From Mesorhizobium loti (GTDB taxonomy: Bacteria > Pseudomonadota > Alphaproteobacteria > Rhizobiales > Rhizobiaceae): 64,000 bases of DNA. Below the pieces are notes generated by a model, which did not search any database, had not been told where the DNA came from, and saw only the letters and a program-made list of their open reading frames with translations. Shown one piece after another: positions 51,873 to 60,802 of the stretch (positions are counted from its first letter, which is position 1; every line of letters starts with the position of its first letter). The stretch spans positions 2,795,001 to 2,859,000 of the forward strand of contig CP050293.1 in NCBI GenBank assembly GCA_014189435.1, given 5' to 3'. The position numbers were made by a program, and so were the translations under genes.

Positions 51873-53291
51873 CTACCCTGCAAGCTCGTCGGGACCGTGC
51901 AGGTTCCAGTCCGTTCGCCTGGCCAGGACCAGCAGGTAATAGATCGCCGCCACGACCACGATCAGCCCTGTCGCGATCAGGCTCGGACGGCCGAAGGCGA
52001 CGTCCAGATAGTTCTGGTAAGCGACGTAGATCAGCGCCACGAAGGCGAGGACGGCCGGGACAGGGAAGAGCGGCATGCGATAGTGCCCGCCATCGGTGGT
52101 GCCGCTGCGGCGACCGACAAACGCCGCCACGCACAGCAAGGCATAGATGACCACCAGCGATGTGCCGCTGACGACCAGCAGCAGGTTGATGTCGATGAAG
52201 CAGGCGACGGCCGCCAGCACCGCCACAACGATGGTGGCGATCCAGGGCGAGGCGTAGCTGCCATGGACCGAGGCGACGGCGGCGTTGATCGGGCCGAACC
52301 AGGTCTTGTCGCGCCCGGAGCTGAACAGCAGCCGGGCCGCCTGCAGGATGATGGCGATCACCGCGTTGAAGATGGCAACGGCGATGGCGAGGCTGATCAG
52401 CACCGTCAACGCATGGCCACCGCGTGCCTCGAGGAAATACTCGATCTTCTGCGGCGCGGCGAGCAAGGCAACCAGATCCGGCGCGCCAAGCAGCACCGCG
52501 GTCAGCGGGATCAGTTCGGCCGCAACCGTGATGACCAGCGCCCACACCACGACCTTGCCGATGTTGCGCTTGGCGTCATGCGTCTCCTCGCCGAAATAGG
52601 CGGCGGCACCGTAGCCATTGTACGCAAACAGGGCAACCGCGGTTGCCGCCAGCACGATGCCGGCCGATGCCGGCACCAGCGAGTTGGTGGTGGCATCGAG
52701 CAGCTGCGGTGCGGTGAACAGGCTGGAGAGCGGGCGCTCGATATGGGCGAAGCCGAGACCGGTCAGGATCAGCAGCGCCAGCATTTCGATGCCGAGGAAG
52801 ATGCCGGTGACGAAAGCGTTGAGCTTGATGCGCATTGCCGCGACCGTACCGGCAAGCGCGATCGTCACCACGCCGACCCATTGCGGACTGAGATTGGGAA
52901 TGAGGACGCCGAGATAGGTGCCGACGCCGAGCGCGATGACGGCGACGATCAGCACGATCGAGATGAACACCAACACCAGCGTGACGAAGCCCCAGAAGCG
53001 GCCGAGCGTGCGGCCGATCATGGTGTATTCGCCGCCGGCCATCGGATAGGCCGACGACAGTTCGGCATAGACGAACGCCATGAACAGCCCGATGACCGCG
53101 GCAATGACAAAACTGAGAAATGAGCCGGTGCCGGCCAGCGCGATGACGCCCGGCACGATGATGAACACCGATGATGCCGGCGTCACCGCCGACAGCACGA
53201 TCATGAGTGTGCCCAGCGCGTTGAGCGCCCGGTCCAGCCCTTTGGCGGCCGGCGCGGCCTTGGCCGCTGTAGTCGCTTCGTTTGTAGACAT
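51873..53291 (-). CDS. APC-family amino acid permease
   Basis: Inner-membrane transporter of 472 residues with about 12 hydrophobic segments. The N-terminal unwound-helix region (TLMIVLSAVTPASSVFIIVPGVIALAGTG) and helix 6/8 patterns (FAYNGYGAAAYFGEETHDAKRNIGK) match the amino acid/polyamine/organocation superfamily. The substrate is unknown. Divergent from a TetR regulator followed by a P1 aminopeptidase, suggesting uptake linked to peptide or amide hydrolysis. Ribosome site GGGGAGG just before the ATG. Confidence 0.9.
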   Translation of the reverse strand: MSTNEATTAAKAAPAAKGLDRALNALGTLMIVLSAVTPASSVFIIVPGVIALAGTGSFLSFVIAAVIGLFMAFVYAELSSAYPMAGGEYTMIGRTLGRFWGFVTLVLVFISIVLIVAVIALGVGTYLGVLIPNLSPQWVGVVTIALAGTVAAMRIKLNAFVTGIFLGIEMLALLILTGLGFAHIERPLSSLFTAPQLLDATTNSLVPASAGIVLAATAVALFAYNGYGAAAYFGEETHDAKRNIGKVVVWALVITVAAELIPLTAVLLGAPDLVALLAAPQKIEYFLEARGGHALTVLISLAIAVAIFNAVIAIILQAARLLFSSGRDKTWFGPINAAVASVHGSYASPWIATIVVAVLAAVACFIDINLLLVVSGTSLVVIYALLCVAAFVGRRSGTTDGGHYRMPLFPVPAVLAFVALIYVAYQNYLDVAFGRPSLIATGLIVVVAAIYYLLVLARRTDWNLHGPDELAG

Positions 53292-53414
53292 TGTCCTCCC
53301 CTTTTTTTAATAAGATAAAAATTATCCTCCGCAGCGGAACCTATCGACACGATCGTAAATCGTCAACGAATATGGTGTATGTGTGCTTGCAAAATTTCAC
53401 GCACCGGTTTTAAA

Positions 53415-53429
53415 CTGAATTTAATTCAG
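53415..53429. promoter_or_regulatory. Perfect palindrome between permease and tetR, candidate TetR operator
   Basis: CTGAATT-T-AATTCAG, a perfect 15-bp palindrome ending 10 bp before the tetR start codon, in the 148-bp divergent region. A second AT-rich dyad, GATAA-AAA-TTATC, lies near 53313-53325, by the permease start. Both are typical positions for a TetR-family autorepressor operator. Assignment inferred. Confidence 0.5.
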
Positions 53430-53439
53430 GAAACATGAA

Positions 53440-54042
53440 ATGGGCAGACCCAAAACACAGACCGACCGCCGCCTGACATTGGTCGCAGCCGCGGAATCGA
53501 TGATCGCCAGGCGCGGGCTGGCCGAGGTCACTTTGCGTGACGTCGCCAACGAGGCGGGGATGAGTTCGAGCGCCCTGCTCTATTACTATCCCGGATTGAA
53601 GGATCTGCTGGACGACGTGCAGCGCAAGGCGGTCGAGCGGTTCTGCACGCTGCGCGCCGCATCGGTAGCCGCGATTGGCGATCCCCGCGCACGACTGAAG
53701 GCGATGATCGAGAGCGGGCTGCCGGTCGACAAGGACGACCAGCTCTGCCGCCTGCTGCTCGAGCTTGGCGCCTATTCGCGGTCGGACGCGAGTTATGCTG
53801 CCCGCCACATAACGCTGTTCGAGCGACAGGTGGCAATCTACGTCGGCATCCTCGAAGCCGGCGCCGCCACCGGTATCTTCAAGCTGCAAAGCGGCAGCGA
53901 CACCATCGCCCGCAGCCTGGTGGCGCTCGAGGACGGGCTCGGCCTCCACCTCACCAACATCGTGCCGGCGGTCGATCATCAGGCTGCCCTGACAATCCTC
54001 ACCAACTATGCCGAGCTTGCGACGGGCTGTCGCCTCGACTGA
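53440..54042 (+). CDS. TetR-family transcriptional regulator
   Basis: Protein of 200 residues. The N-terminal helix-turn-helix (LVAAAESMIARRGLAEVTLRDVANEAGMSSSALLYYYPGLKDLLDDV) is followed by a C-terminal ligand domain with LRAASVAAIGDPRARLKAMIESG and DTIARSLVALEDGLGLHL, resembling BetI-like members. Divergent from the permease and 32 bp upstream of the P1 peptidase gene, so it probably controls both. Confidence 0.92.
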   Translation: MGRPKTQTDRRLTLVAAAESMIARRGLAEVTLRDVANEAGMSSSALLYYYPGLKDLLDDVQRKAVERFCTLRAASVAAIGDPRARLKAMIESGLPVDKDDQLCRLLLELGAYSRSDASYAARHITLFERQVAIYVGILEAGAATGIFKLQSGSDTIARSLVALEDGLGLHLTNIVPAVDHQAALTILTNYAELATGCRLD

Positions 54043-54074
54043 ACCCGGCACCGCCACAGGGATGCATCACCACA

Positions 54075-55240
54075 ATGAACCAAAGAGCCGTTCTCAACAT
54101 GACGCCCGCCGGCAAGCAGCGCGCCCGGGCGCTTGGCATCCCCTGCAAGGCAAGCCCGGACACGCCAACGCCATCACCGATGTCGATGGCGTTCTCGTCG
54201 GCTATTCGACAATTGTCGAGGGTGACGGCAAGCTCAGCCTCGGCCACGGACCGGTGCGCACCGGCGTGACGGCGATCCTGCCGTTCGGCCGCGACGGCGT
54301 CGGTCTCGCCTGTGCTGCCGGCTATCATTCCTTCAACGGCAATGGCGAAATGACCGGCGCATCCTGGATCGAGGAGGCCGGCAGCCTCAGCCTGCCGATC
54401 CTGATCACCAACACCCATGCCGTCGGCACCTGCCATCGCGGCGTGGTCGACTGGGTCGCGCGCAACAAGCCTGCCTTGGCGAACCAGTGGCTGCTGCCCG
54501 TGGTGGCGGAAACCTGGGACGGCTACCTCAACGACATCAACGGCTCGCATGTCACCGTCGACCACGCCATGGCGGCGATCGACAGTGCGGCCGCCGGCGG
54601 CATCGAGGAGGGCTCAGTCGGCGGCGGCACCGGCATGAACTGCTACGCCTTCAAGGGCGGCTCAGGCACCGCCTCGAGGGTGATCGGCTACGGCCACCGC
54701 GACTACACGGTCGGCGTGTTCCTGCAGGCCAATTTCGGTTCACGCCACGAACTCGCCATCGCCGGTGTGCCGCTTGGGCAGGAACTGGCGGCCGACAATC
54801 CGATGGAAGCCTATTTCAGCGGCCAGCCGACAGGCGCCGGCTCCTGCATCGGCATCGTCGCCACCGATGCGCCGTTGCTGCCTGGCCAATGCAAGGCGCT
54901 GGCACGCAGGGTTCCGCTCGGTCTGGCGCGGACCGGCACCACAGGCTCGCATTTTTCCGGCGACATCTTTCTTGCCTTCTCGACAGGCAATCCCGATGCG
55001 CTCAACGGCCGCTTCCCGAAAGGCCCGGCCACCGAAGAGAGCTACGGCCATATGGACTTCATTCCCTGGGGGCGCATGGACGCTTTCTACGCCGCCGTGG
55101 TGCAGGCGACCGAGGAGGCCGTGCTGAATGCCATGGTCGCCAACCAGGCGATGATCGGCCGCGACGGCAACCGCACGCCTGCCCTGCCGCATGACAGGGT
55201 CGTTGCTGCGCTGAAGGCGCGTGGTGCCATCGCCGCCTAA
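54075..55240 (+). CDS. P1-family (DmpA/BapA-like) aminopeptidase, frameshifted as sequenced
   Basis: N-terminal-nucleophile aminopeptidase of the DmpA family, which releases D-amino, L-amino or beta-amino acids and cleaves itself in two. The proper start is MNQRAVLNMTPAGKQRARALGIP at 54075; after GIP the frame is lost and resumes one frame over as LQGKPGHANAITDVDGVLVGYST. A missing C in the run 54140-54143 explains this. The rest shows GSVGGGTGMNCYAFKGG, ATDAPLLPGQCKALARR and HFSGDIFLAFSTGN; by analogy with DmpA the Ser of SGDI is the nucleophile. About 388 residues when repaired. Follows tetR by 32 bp. Confidence 0.85.
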
Positions 55241-55292
55241 GGCCGGCCCACGCGCCATTCCGTCAGCCTACCTGGCAGTTGCAAACAAAAAG

Positions 55293-55314
55293 GCCCCGGC
55301 GCGAACGCCGGGGC
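55293..55314. terminator. Bidirectional intrinsic terminator
   Basis: GCCCCGGCG (55293-55301) pairs with CGCCGGGGC (55306-55314), loop CGAA, with TTTCTT on the plus side and an A-rich (T-rich on minus) flank on the other. It lies between the convergent P1 peptidase and glnII genes. Confidence 0.88.
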
Positions 55315-55339
55315 TTTCTTGTCATCTATACCGAAATGC

Positions 55340-56380
55340 TTATGCCGCGGCCGAAACCTGGGCGCTGGCCGGCACCGAAGCGATCGTCTTCAGGATCTGC
55401 GAGGCGATCTGGTAGGGGTCGCCCTGCGAGTTCGGACGACGATCTTCCAGATAGCCCTTGTAGTCGCTCTTGATGAAGGAATGCGGCACGCGGATCGAGG
55501 CGCCGCGGTCGGCGATGCCATAGCTGAACCGGTTCCACGGCGCGGTCTCGTGCTTGCCGGTCAGGCGCTTGTCGTTGTCCGGGCCGTAGACGGCGATGTG
55601 ATCCATCAGGTTCTTGTCAAAAGCCGCCATCAGCGCTTCGAAATAGGCCTTGCCGCCGACTTCGCGCATATAGGAGGTCGAGAAGTTGGCATGCATGCCC
55701 GAGCCGTTCCAGTCGGTGTCGCCGAGCGGCTTGCAGTGGTATTCGATGTCGATGCCGTATTTCTCGGTCAGGCGCTGCATCAGGTAGCGGGCCATCCACA
55801 TCTGGTCGGCGGCCTTCTTGGAGCCTTTGCCGAAAATCTGGAATTCCCACTGGCCCTTGGCCACTTCGGCGTTGATGCCTTCGTGATTGATGCCGGCGGC
55901 GAGACAGAGGTCGAGATGCTCCTCGACGATCTGGCGGGCGACCGAGCCGACATTGGAATAGCCGACGCCGGTGTAGTACGGGCCTTGTGGCGCGGGATAG
56001 CCGCTCTCGGGGAAGCCGAGCGGGCGGCCGTCCTTGTAGAAGAAGTACTCCTGCTCGAAGCCGAACCATGCGCCCTCGTCATCGAGGATGGTGGCGCGCT
56101 TGTTGGAGGCATGCGGCGTGACACCATCGGGCATCATCACTTCGCACATGACCAGCACGCCGTTGGTGCGGGCGGGATCCGGATAGACGGCAACCGGCTT
56201 CAGCACGCAGTCGGAGCTGTGCCCCTCGGCCTGCTGGGTCGAGGAACCATCGAAGCCCCACAGCGGCAGCTGCTCGAGTGTGGGGAATTCGGCGAATTCC
56301 TTGACCTGCGTCTTGCCGCGAAGGTTGGGGACCGGGGTGTATCCATCGAGCCAAATGTACTCGAGCTTGTATTTCGTCAT
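55340..56380 (-). CDS. glnII: Glutamine synthetase type II
   Basis: Eukaryote-like GSII of 346 residues, typical of rhizobia. Motifs: LEYIWLDGYTPVPNLRGKTQ, WGFDGSSTQQAEGHSSDCVLKPV, FGFEQEYFFYKDGRPLGFP, GQWEFQIFGKG, GDTDWNGSGMHANFSTSYMRE, APWNRFSYGIADRGASIRVPHS. GSII lacks adenylylation control and is regulated mostly by transcription. The start MTKYKLEYIWLDG is the family start. A canonical sigma-54 promoter lies about 90 bp upstream. Confidence 0.97.
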   Translation of the reverse strand: MTKYKLEYIWLDGYTPVPNLRGKTQVKEFAEFPTLEQLPLWGFDGSSTQQAEGHSSDCVLKPVAVYPDPARTNGVLVMCEVMMPDGVTPHASNKRATILDDEGAWFGFEQEYFFYKDGRPLGFPESGYPAPQGPYYTGVGYSNVGSVARQIVEEHLDLCLAAGINHEGINAEVAKGQWEFQIFGKGSKKAADQMWMARYLMQRLTEKYGIDIEYHCKPLGDTDWNGSGMHANFSTSYMREVGGKAYFEALMAAFDKNLMDHIAVYGPDNDKRLTGKHETAPWNRFSYGIADRGASIRVPHSFIKSDYKGYLEDRRPNSQGDPYQIASQILKTIASVPASAQVSAAA

Positions 56381-56467
56381 TCTAGCCTCTCGTTGCTTGA
56401 TCACCGAACACTGAACGGCGTCGACATGCGTCTGCCCTCAGCAGCCGGCCCTGCCGGATCCTTAAAA

Positions 56468-56483
56468 TGCAATTCGTGTGCCA
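56468..56483 (-). promoter_or_regulatory. Sigma-54 promoter of glnII
   Basis: Read on the minus strand: TGGCAC-ACGAA-TTGCA, an exact match to TGGCAC-N5-TTGCA, with GG and GC 10 bp apart. It is 88 bp upstream of the glnII start codon. Known rhizobial glnII genes are NtrC/sigma-54 dependent. Confidence 0.9.
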
Positions 56484-56612
56484 TTCTTCGCGCGGAGGGT
56501 GCGGCAAAATTGACGCGGCATTCGCTTGAAGTTGGCAAGCCGCCTAAGCAATGCGCTCGGATCGATCATAGTCGCTACAAGCACAAATAATAGGCAAATA
56601 CTGATCTTTTCG

Positions 56613-56627
56613 TAGGCATATTGCCTA
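56613..56627. promoter_or_regulatory. Dyad upstream of glnII, candidate NtrC enhancer
   Basis: TAGGC-ATATT-GCCTA, perfect arms, about 130 bp upstream of the glnII sigma-54 promoter. Same arms and 5-bp spacing as 49089-49103 upstream of glnB. A further half-site TAGGC is at 56591-56595. It also lies 70 bp upstream of the divergent DUF2735 gene and could serve both directions. Protein binding is inferred. Confidence 0.5.
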
Positions 56628-56697
56628 TCTTGATTGCAGACCCTATCTTCGAAACAAGTTGAATCGACAAGGTTCGGCAGAAGAAAGGAACCCGACA

Positions 56698-56895
56698 ATG
56701 GAAATCATTTCCACGCAACCGTCGGCCAAAATTCTGATGTTCCCGGCGGCAGCGCGCGTCACTGCCTCAAATTTGAGCGGCAAGGCTAAGTTTGCGGCAG
56801 AGCTTGCCTCGCTGCGCGGTGTGCGGACGGATTTCGGCGACGGCTGGTACCACGATGCGGCCATCGAGGAAGAGGCCCAGGGCCACAAGAGCTGA
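56698..56895 (+). CDS. DUF2735 domain protein
   Basis: Small protein of 65 residues: MEIISTQPSAKILMFPAAARVTASNLSGKAKFAAELASLRGVRTDFGDGWYHDAAIEEEAQGHKS. The pattern SAKILMFP... and GWYHDAAIxEE is that of DUF2735, a rhizobial family often found beside glnII. AGAAAGGA upstream is the ribosome site. Divergent from glnII over the shared dyad and followed by a terminator. Function unknown; nitrogen-linked regulation is suggested by context. Confidence 0.85.
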   Translation: MEIISTQPSAKILMFPAAARVTASNLSGKAKFAAELASLRGVRTDFGDGWYHDAAIEEEAQGHKS

Positions 56896-56943
56896 CAACA
56901 GGGGCAACCGGCCCTCGTCAACAAACTGGCCTGAAAAGATAAG

Positions 56944-56974
56944 GCCCGGCGCGATTGCTCGCGCCGGGCTTTTT
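56944..56974 (+). terminator. Intrinsic terminator of the DUF2735 gene
   Basis: GCCCGGCGCGA (56944-56954) pairs with TCGCGCCGGGC (56959-56969), followed by TTTTT. Confidence 0.92.
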
Positions 56975-56996
56975 CTTTGTATGCTGGAGCTGTCAG

Positions 56997-58883
56997 CTAC
57001 TGCTTGTCGTGCAGGTTGGTTCCCAGCGTATCCCTGACGAAGATCATTCCGATGATCAGCGACATCGCCGCGATCACCACCGGATACCAGAGGCCGTAGT
57101 AGATATCGCCCTTGGAGGCGCTGAGCGCGAACACGATCGCCGGCAGCAGGCCGCCGAACCAGCCATTGCCGATGTGATAGGGCAGCGACATGCCGGTGTA
57201 GCGGATGCGGGTCGGGAACATCTCGACCAGGATCGCCGCGATCGGCCCGTAGACCATGGTCACGTAGAGGACCAGGATGAACAGGATGCCGATGACCTTT
57301 GCCCAGTTGACCGCCGCCGGGTCGGCAAACATCGCGAACGCACCGGCCGCCGGAACACTGTAGACGGTCACGTCCGTGGCGCCGGCAGCGTCATCGGCCG
57401 TCAGCAGCTTGTCCTTGACCGCCTGGGCGAGCGGGACAGTGGCCTTTTCACCGGTGCGAATAGCTGCCGCGTCGAGCTTCAGTTCGGGATTGGCCGCGAC
57501 AAAGGCGTCGAGCTTTTGGTCAGCAACCTTGGCGGCAGCACGCTTCAACGGATAACCGCCGTCCTGAAGCGCCAGGTTGATCGCCTTCTTGAAAGCCGCA
57601 TCGCTTGGAGCAGCCTTATCAGCGGCCGCCACGGCGTCGTAGGACGTCACGGTCTCGGCGCCAATCTTGACGCTGGCCGCTGTTCCCGCTGCCGCTGTCG
57701 TGACGATGTCATAGGGCACCGAGCTCTTGGCCAGGAAGTCCGTCGCAATATCGCACGAGGTGAGAGGCTTGCGTGTTCCGGTTGGATTGAACTGGAACTT
57801 GCAGTCCCCCGGAGCAGCGGTCACCGTCGCACGCGTGTTCTGCTGGGCGGTGGCGAGCGCCGGGTTGGCGGCCCATGTCAGCGCCTTGAACAGCGGGAAG
57901 GTGGTGACGATCGCCAGCGCGAGACCGGCCATGATGATCGGCTTGCGGCCGATCTTGTCGGATAGCCAGCCGAACACCACGAAGAAGACCGCGCCGAGCG
58001 CCAGCGCAATCGCGATCATGATGTTGACCGACTGTGGGTCGACCTTGAGCACATTCGCCAGGAAGAACAGCGCGTAGAACTGGCCGTTGTACCAGACCAC
58101 GGCCTGGCCGGCGGTGAGGCCGAACAGCGCGAGCAACGCGATCTTGGCATTCTTCCACTGGCCGAAGGCTTCCGTCAGCGGCGCCTTGGAGCCCTTGCCC
58201 TCGTCCTTCATGCGCTGGAAGGTCGGCGATTCGGCAAGCGACAGGCGGATCCAGACCGATATGCCGAGCAGTATGGCCGAGAGCAGGAACGGAATACGCC
58301 AGCCCCAGGCCGCGAAATCCTCCTTGCTCAGCGAATTCTGCACGATCAGGATGATGATCAACGACAGGAACAGGCCGAGCGTCGCCGTCGTCTGAATCCA
58401 CGACGTATAGAAGCCGCGGCGATCGTCGGGAGCATGCTCGGCGACATAGGTCGCCGCACCACCATACTCACCGCCGAGCGCCAGGCCCTGCAGCATACGC
58501 AGCCCGACCAGGATGATGGGCGCCGCAAGGCCCCAGCTCGCCGAGCCGGGAAGCAGGCCGACCAGGAAGGTCGACAGGCCCATGATCAGGATGGTGACGA
58601 GAAATGTGTATTTGCGGCCGACGAGATCGCCGACGCGACCGAACACCAGCGCGCCAAACGGGCGCACCAGGAAGCCGGCGGCGAAAACCAGCAGCGTGAA
58701 GATGTTGCGCGTCGACTCGGGATAAGAGGCGAAGAATGTGGCGCCGATCGCTCCGGCCAATGCGCCGTAGAGATAAAAATCGTACCATTCGAAAACGGTG
58801 CCGAGCGAGGAAGCGAAGATGACTTTCTTCTCCTCCCGCGTCATGCCGCGGCTGGTTCCGCCGGCGGTCGATGCCATTGCCAT
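56997..58883 (-). CDS. MHS-family MFS transporter with a large periplasmic insertion
   Basis: Metabolite:H+ symporter-type transporter of 628 residues. Typical opening ASSLGTVFEWYDFYLYG, GRVGDLVGRKYTFL, ALGGEYGGAATYVAEHAP, FGWLSDKIGRKP and C-terminal FPTRIRYTGMSLPYHIGNGWFGG. Between the eighth and ninth membrane helices there is an insertion of about 190 residues (336-526), Ala/Lys/Asp-rich with two Cys (GDCKFQFNP, TSCDIATDF), predicted to be periplasmic. Ordinary MHS proteins are about 430-450 residues. Substrate unknown, probably an organic acid or osmolyte. Confidence 0.88.
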   Translation of the reverse strand: MAMASTAGGTSRGMTREEKKVIFASSLGTVFEWYDFYLYGALAGAIGATFFASYPESTRNIFTLLVFAAGFLVRPFGALVFGRVGDLVGRKYTFLVTILIMGLSTFLVGLLPGSASWGLAAPIILVGLRMLQGLALGGEYGGAATYVAEHAPDDRRGFYTSWIQTTATLGLFLSLIIILIVQNSLSKEDFAAWGWRIPFLLSAILLGISVWIRLSLAESPTFQRMKDEGKGSKAPLTEAFGQWKNAKIALLALFGLTAGQAVVWYNGQFYALFFLANVLKVDPQSVNIMIAIALALGAVFFVVFGWLSDKIGRKPIIMAGLALAIVTTFPLFKALTWAANPALATAQQNTRATVTAAPGDCKFQFNPTGTRKPLTSCDIATDFLAKSSVPYDIVTTAAAGTAASVKIGAETVTSYDAVAAADKAAPSDAAFKKAINLALQDGGYPLKRAAAKVADQKLDAFVAANPELKLDAAAIRTGEKATVPLAQAVKDKLLTADDAAGATDVTVYSVPAAGAFAMFADPAAVNWAKVIGILFILVLYVTMVYGPIAAILVEMFPTRIRYTGMSLPYHIGNGWFGGLLPAIVFALSASKGDIYYGLWYPVVIAAMSLIIGMIFVRDTLGTNLHDKQ

Positions 58884-59079
58884 TGAATTGTCCTCCCGTG
58901 AGACCCGTTGCCCTCGATGCTGCGCGACACCCGTCCGCGCTCTCCTCCGAGCACGGACTCAACGACAGTCATCACGGAAAAAATGACAGAAAGCGCCCGC
59001 CAAAGGCAGCGCGTCTTTGGGATTATGACTTTGGTATTAGGTGCGCTGCGGGATGAAGCGGAGCGAGCGGCGAAACCCG

Positions 59080-59871
59080 TCAGCCCTTGAGCGCTTCGAG
59101 CAGGCCGATAGCGGCCATCATATCGCGCTTGCGGCCTGAGCGGCGCGCGACAGCCTCGGCGTCCTGCCCCCATTGCTCGATCTGCCAGTCCTCGTCGACA
59201 TGGCCGGCTGCCCAGGCAGCCTCAGCGTCGAGCTCGCCGAAATCGACAGCCAGTGCCAGCAGCGCCGAACCGGTCAGCGACGTCATCACGTGGATGGCGG
59301 CGAGCCGCAGCGGCTCGGCGCGCTGGGCGAGATGGCTGCCCAGCACGGCAATGCTTTCGCGCGGCTGCTCGACATGGATGATCCCCTCGGCGAGATTGAA
59401 GCGAGCCCCGAGCGTCGCCCTCGCCCAGTCGATCACCGGGTCCCAATGCTGGTTCTGCCGCTCCACCAGCCCCTGCGGCGCGTCGGCGCGGTAGCAGAGC
59501 AGATCGGACGAGGCGAAGCGCAGGATGTCTTCCAGCACCGCCTGCGGGTCGCTGGCGACACCATCGATGGCGGTGTTCACCAGGCGCATCACCGGCATGG
59601 TCACCGGATCGATAGTCTCGATTTGTGCGGCGAACTCGTCGGCGACCAGTGCTGCCGCCGCCTCGGTCGGCAGCGCCAGCAGCGCCTTGCCCGGCGTGCG
59701 CACCGGCTTGCCGTCGAGATGCACGGCAAAACCATCGTCCGCCGGCACGACCGAGACGGTTTTGTAGAACCGCTTCGGCAGATGCGTCTTCATCTGGATC
59801 TGGGCGCGACGCACCGGATCGGGATCGGAAAGATATTTGCCCGCTTCGAGGTCGTTGAGGATATCACGCAT
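59080..59871 (-). CDS. ATP12-family F1-ATPase assembly chaperone
   Basis: Protein of 263 residues homologous to mitochondrial Atp12, which protects the F1 alpha subunit during assembly. Motifs: KRFYKTVSVVPADDGFAVHLDGKPVRTPGKALLALPTEAAAALVADEFAAQ, MPVMRLVNTAIDGV, SSDLLCYRAD and WDPVIDWARATLGARF. ATG 59871 has a GAGAG site; a GTG at 59886 overlapping the upstream stop (GTGA) is the alternative. Operon with the DMT transporter, pseudouridine synthase and crcB. Confidence 0.92.
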   Translation of the reverse strand: MRDILNDLEAGKYLSDPDPVRRAQIQMKTHLPKRFYKTVSVVPADDGFAVHLDGKPVRTPGKALLALPTEAAAALVADEFAAQIETIDPVTMPVMRLVNTAIDGVASDPQAVLEDILRFASSDLLCYRADAPQGLVERQNQHWDPVIDWARATLGARFNLAEGIIHVEQPRESIAVLGSHLAQRAEPLRLAAIHVMTSLTGSALLALAVDFGELDAEAAWAAGHVDEDWQIEQWGQDAEAVARRSGRKRDMMAAIGLLEALKG

Positions 59872-59882
59872 GAAAGTCTCTC

Positions 59883-60800
59883 TCACACCGGCGTCAGCTT
59901 GCGCACCGGCCGGTTGACGATGATCAGGCCGGCGGCAATCAGGCCAAGTGCCAGAAAAATGCGCATGGTCAGCGGCTCATTCAAGAACATGGCGCCGCAC
60001 AAAACGCCGAAAACCGGCGACAGGAAGGTGAAACTGGACAGGCCGGACGCCGGATAGCGCCGCAGCAGCCAGAACCACAGCACATAGGTGAAGGCGACGA
60101 TGTAGACCGCCTGGAAAAGCAGAGCCAAGGTCGGCAGCACGGTCGGGTCGCGCACAGGCGGACCGGCGAGAGGCAGCACCAAAATGCCGACGATTGCAGC
60201 ACCGGCGAGCTGATAGAGCAGAAGCTTTTCAGCACTCGCCTCGACCAGCTTCGAGCGTTTGATGAGGATGTTGGTCAAGGCCCAGAAAAATCCGGAGCCA
60301 AGACTCAGGAGATCGCCGAACAACATGTCTCCGCCACCACCGAGCTTGTCGGAAAAAACCGCGGCAAGGCCGGCAAACGCCAGCAGCAGGCCAAGGAACT
60401 TGCGCAGGGTGATCTGCTCGCCGAGCAGGAAATGGCCGCCGAGCAGCATCCAGAACGGCATTGTGTTGACCAGCAGCGTGTTGCGGGCAACGGTGGTGTG
60501 CTCCAGACCGACATAAAGGCAAAGGAACTCGATGCCGAAAAGCGTGCCCACCATGATGCCGGCGAGCAATGTTCCATCACGGGTGAAAAGCGCTATGCCG
60601 CGCCACCGGCACCAGGCGAAGACACAAAGGCCGCCGATGATCGATCGCGCGATCGACAGGAAGACCGGGTCGTAGCCGGCATAGGAGATCTTGGCGGCGA
60701 CGTAGTTCAGCCCCCAGGAAAAGGTCAGGCCGACCATGATGGCGGCGGCCGCCAGGTCGACCGTGTCGCGCCGGTCGAGCGTGTCGGCGACGCCGCTCAC
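59883..60800 (-). CDS. EamA/DMT-family transporter
   Basis: Inner-membrane exporter of 305 residues with ten predicted helices in two EamA repeats (AAIMVGLTFSWGLNYVAAKISYAGYDPVFLSIAR opening; second repeat starting near LLSLGSGFFWALTNILIKRS). GTG 60800 is preferred because GGAGGA lies 6 nt upstream; the longer upstream frame overlaps the pseudouridine synthase out of frame. Substrate unknown (amino acids or metabolites in known members). Confidence 0.88.
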   Translation of the reverse strand: MSGVADTLDRRDTVDLAAAAIMVGLTFSWGLNYVAAKISYAGYDPVFLSIARSIIGGLCVFAWCRWRGIALFTRDGTLLAGIMVGTLFGIEFLCLYVGLEHTTVARNTLLVNTMPFWMLLGGHFLLGEQITLRKFLGLLLAFAGLAAVFSDKLGGGGDMLFGDLLSLGSGFFWALTNILIKRSKLVEASAEKLLLYQLAGAAIVGILVLPLAGPPVRDPTVLPTLALLFQAVYIVAFTYVLWFWLLRRYPASGLSSFTFLSPVFGVLCGAMFLNEPLTMRIFLALGLIAAGLIIVNRPVRKLTPV

Positions 60801-60802
60801 GA

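Noticed and set aside
51631..53123. Long overlapping ORFs on both strands of the permease gene
   Set aside because: They are out-of-frame or antisense shadows with Arg/Asp/His-rich composition; the permease frame has clear membrane helices.
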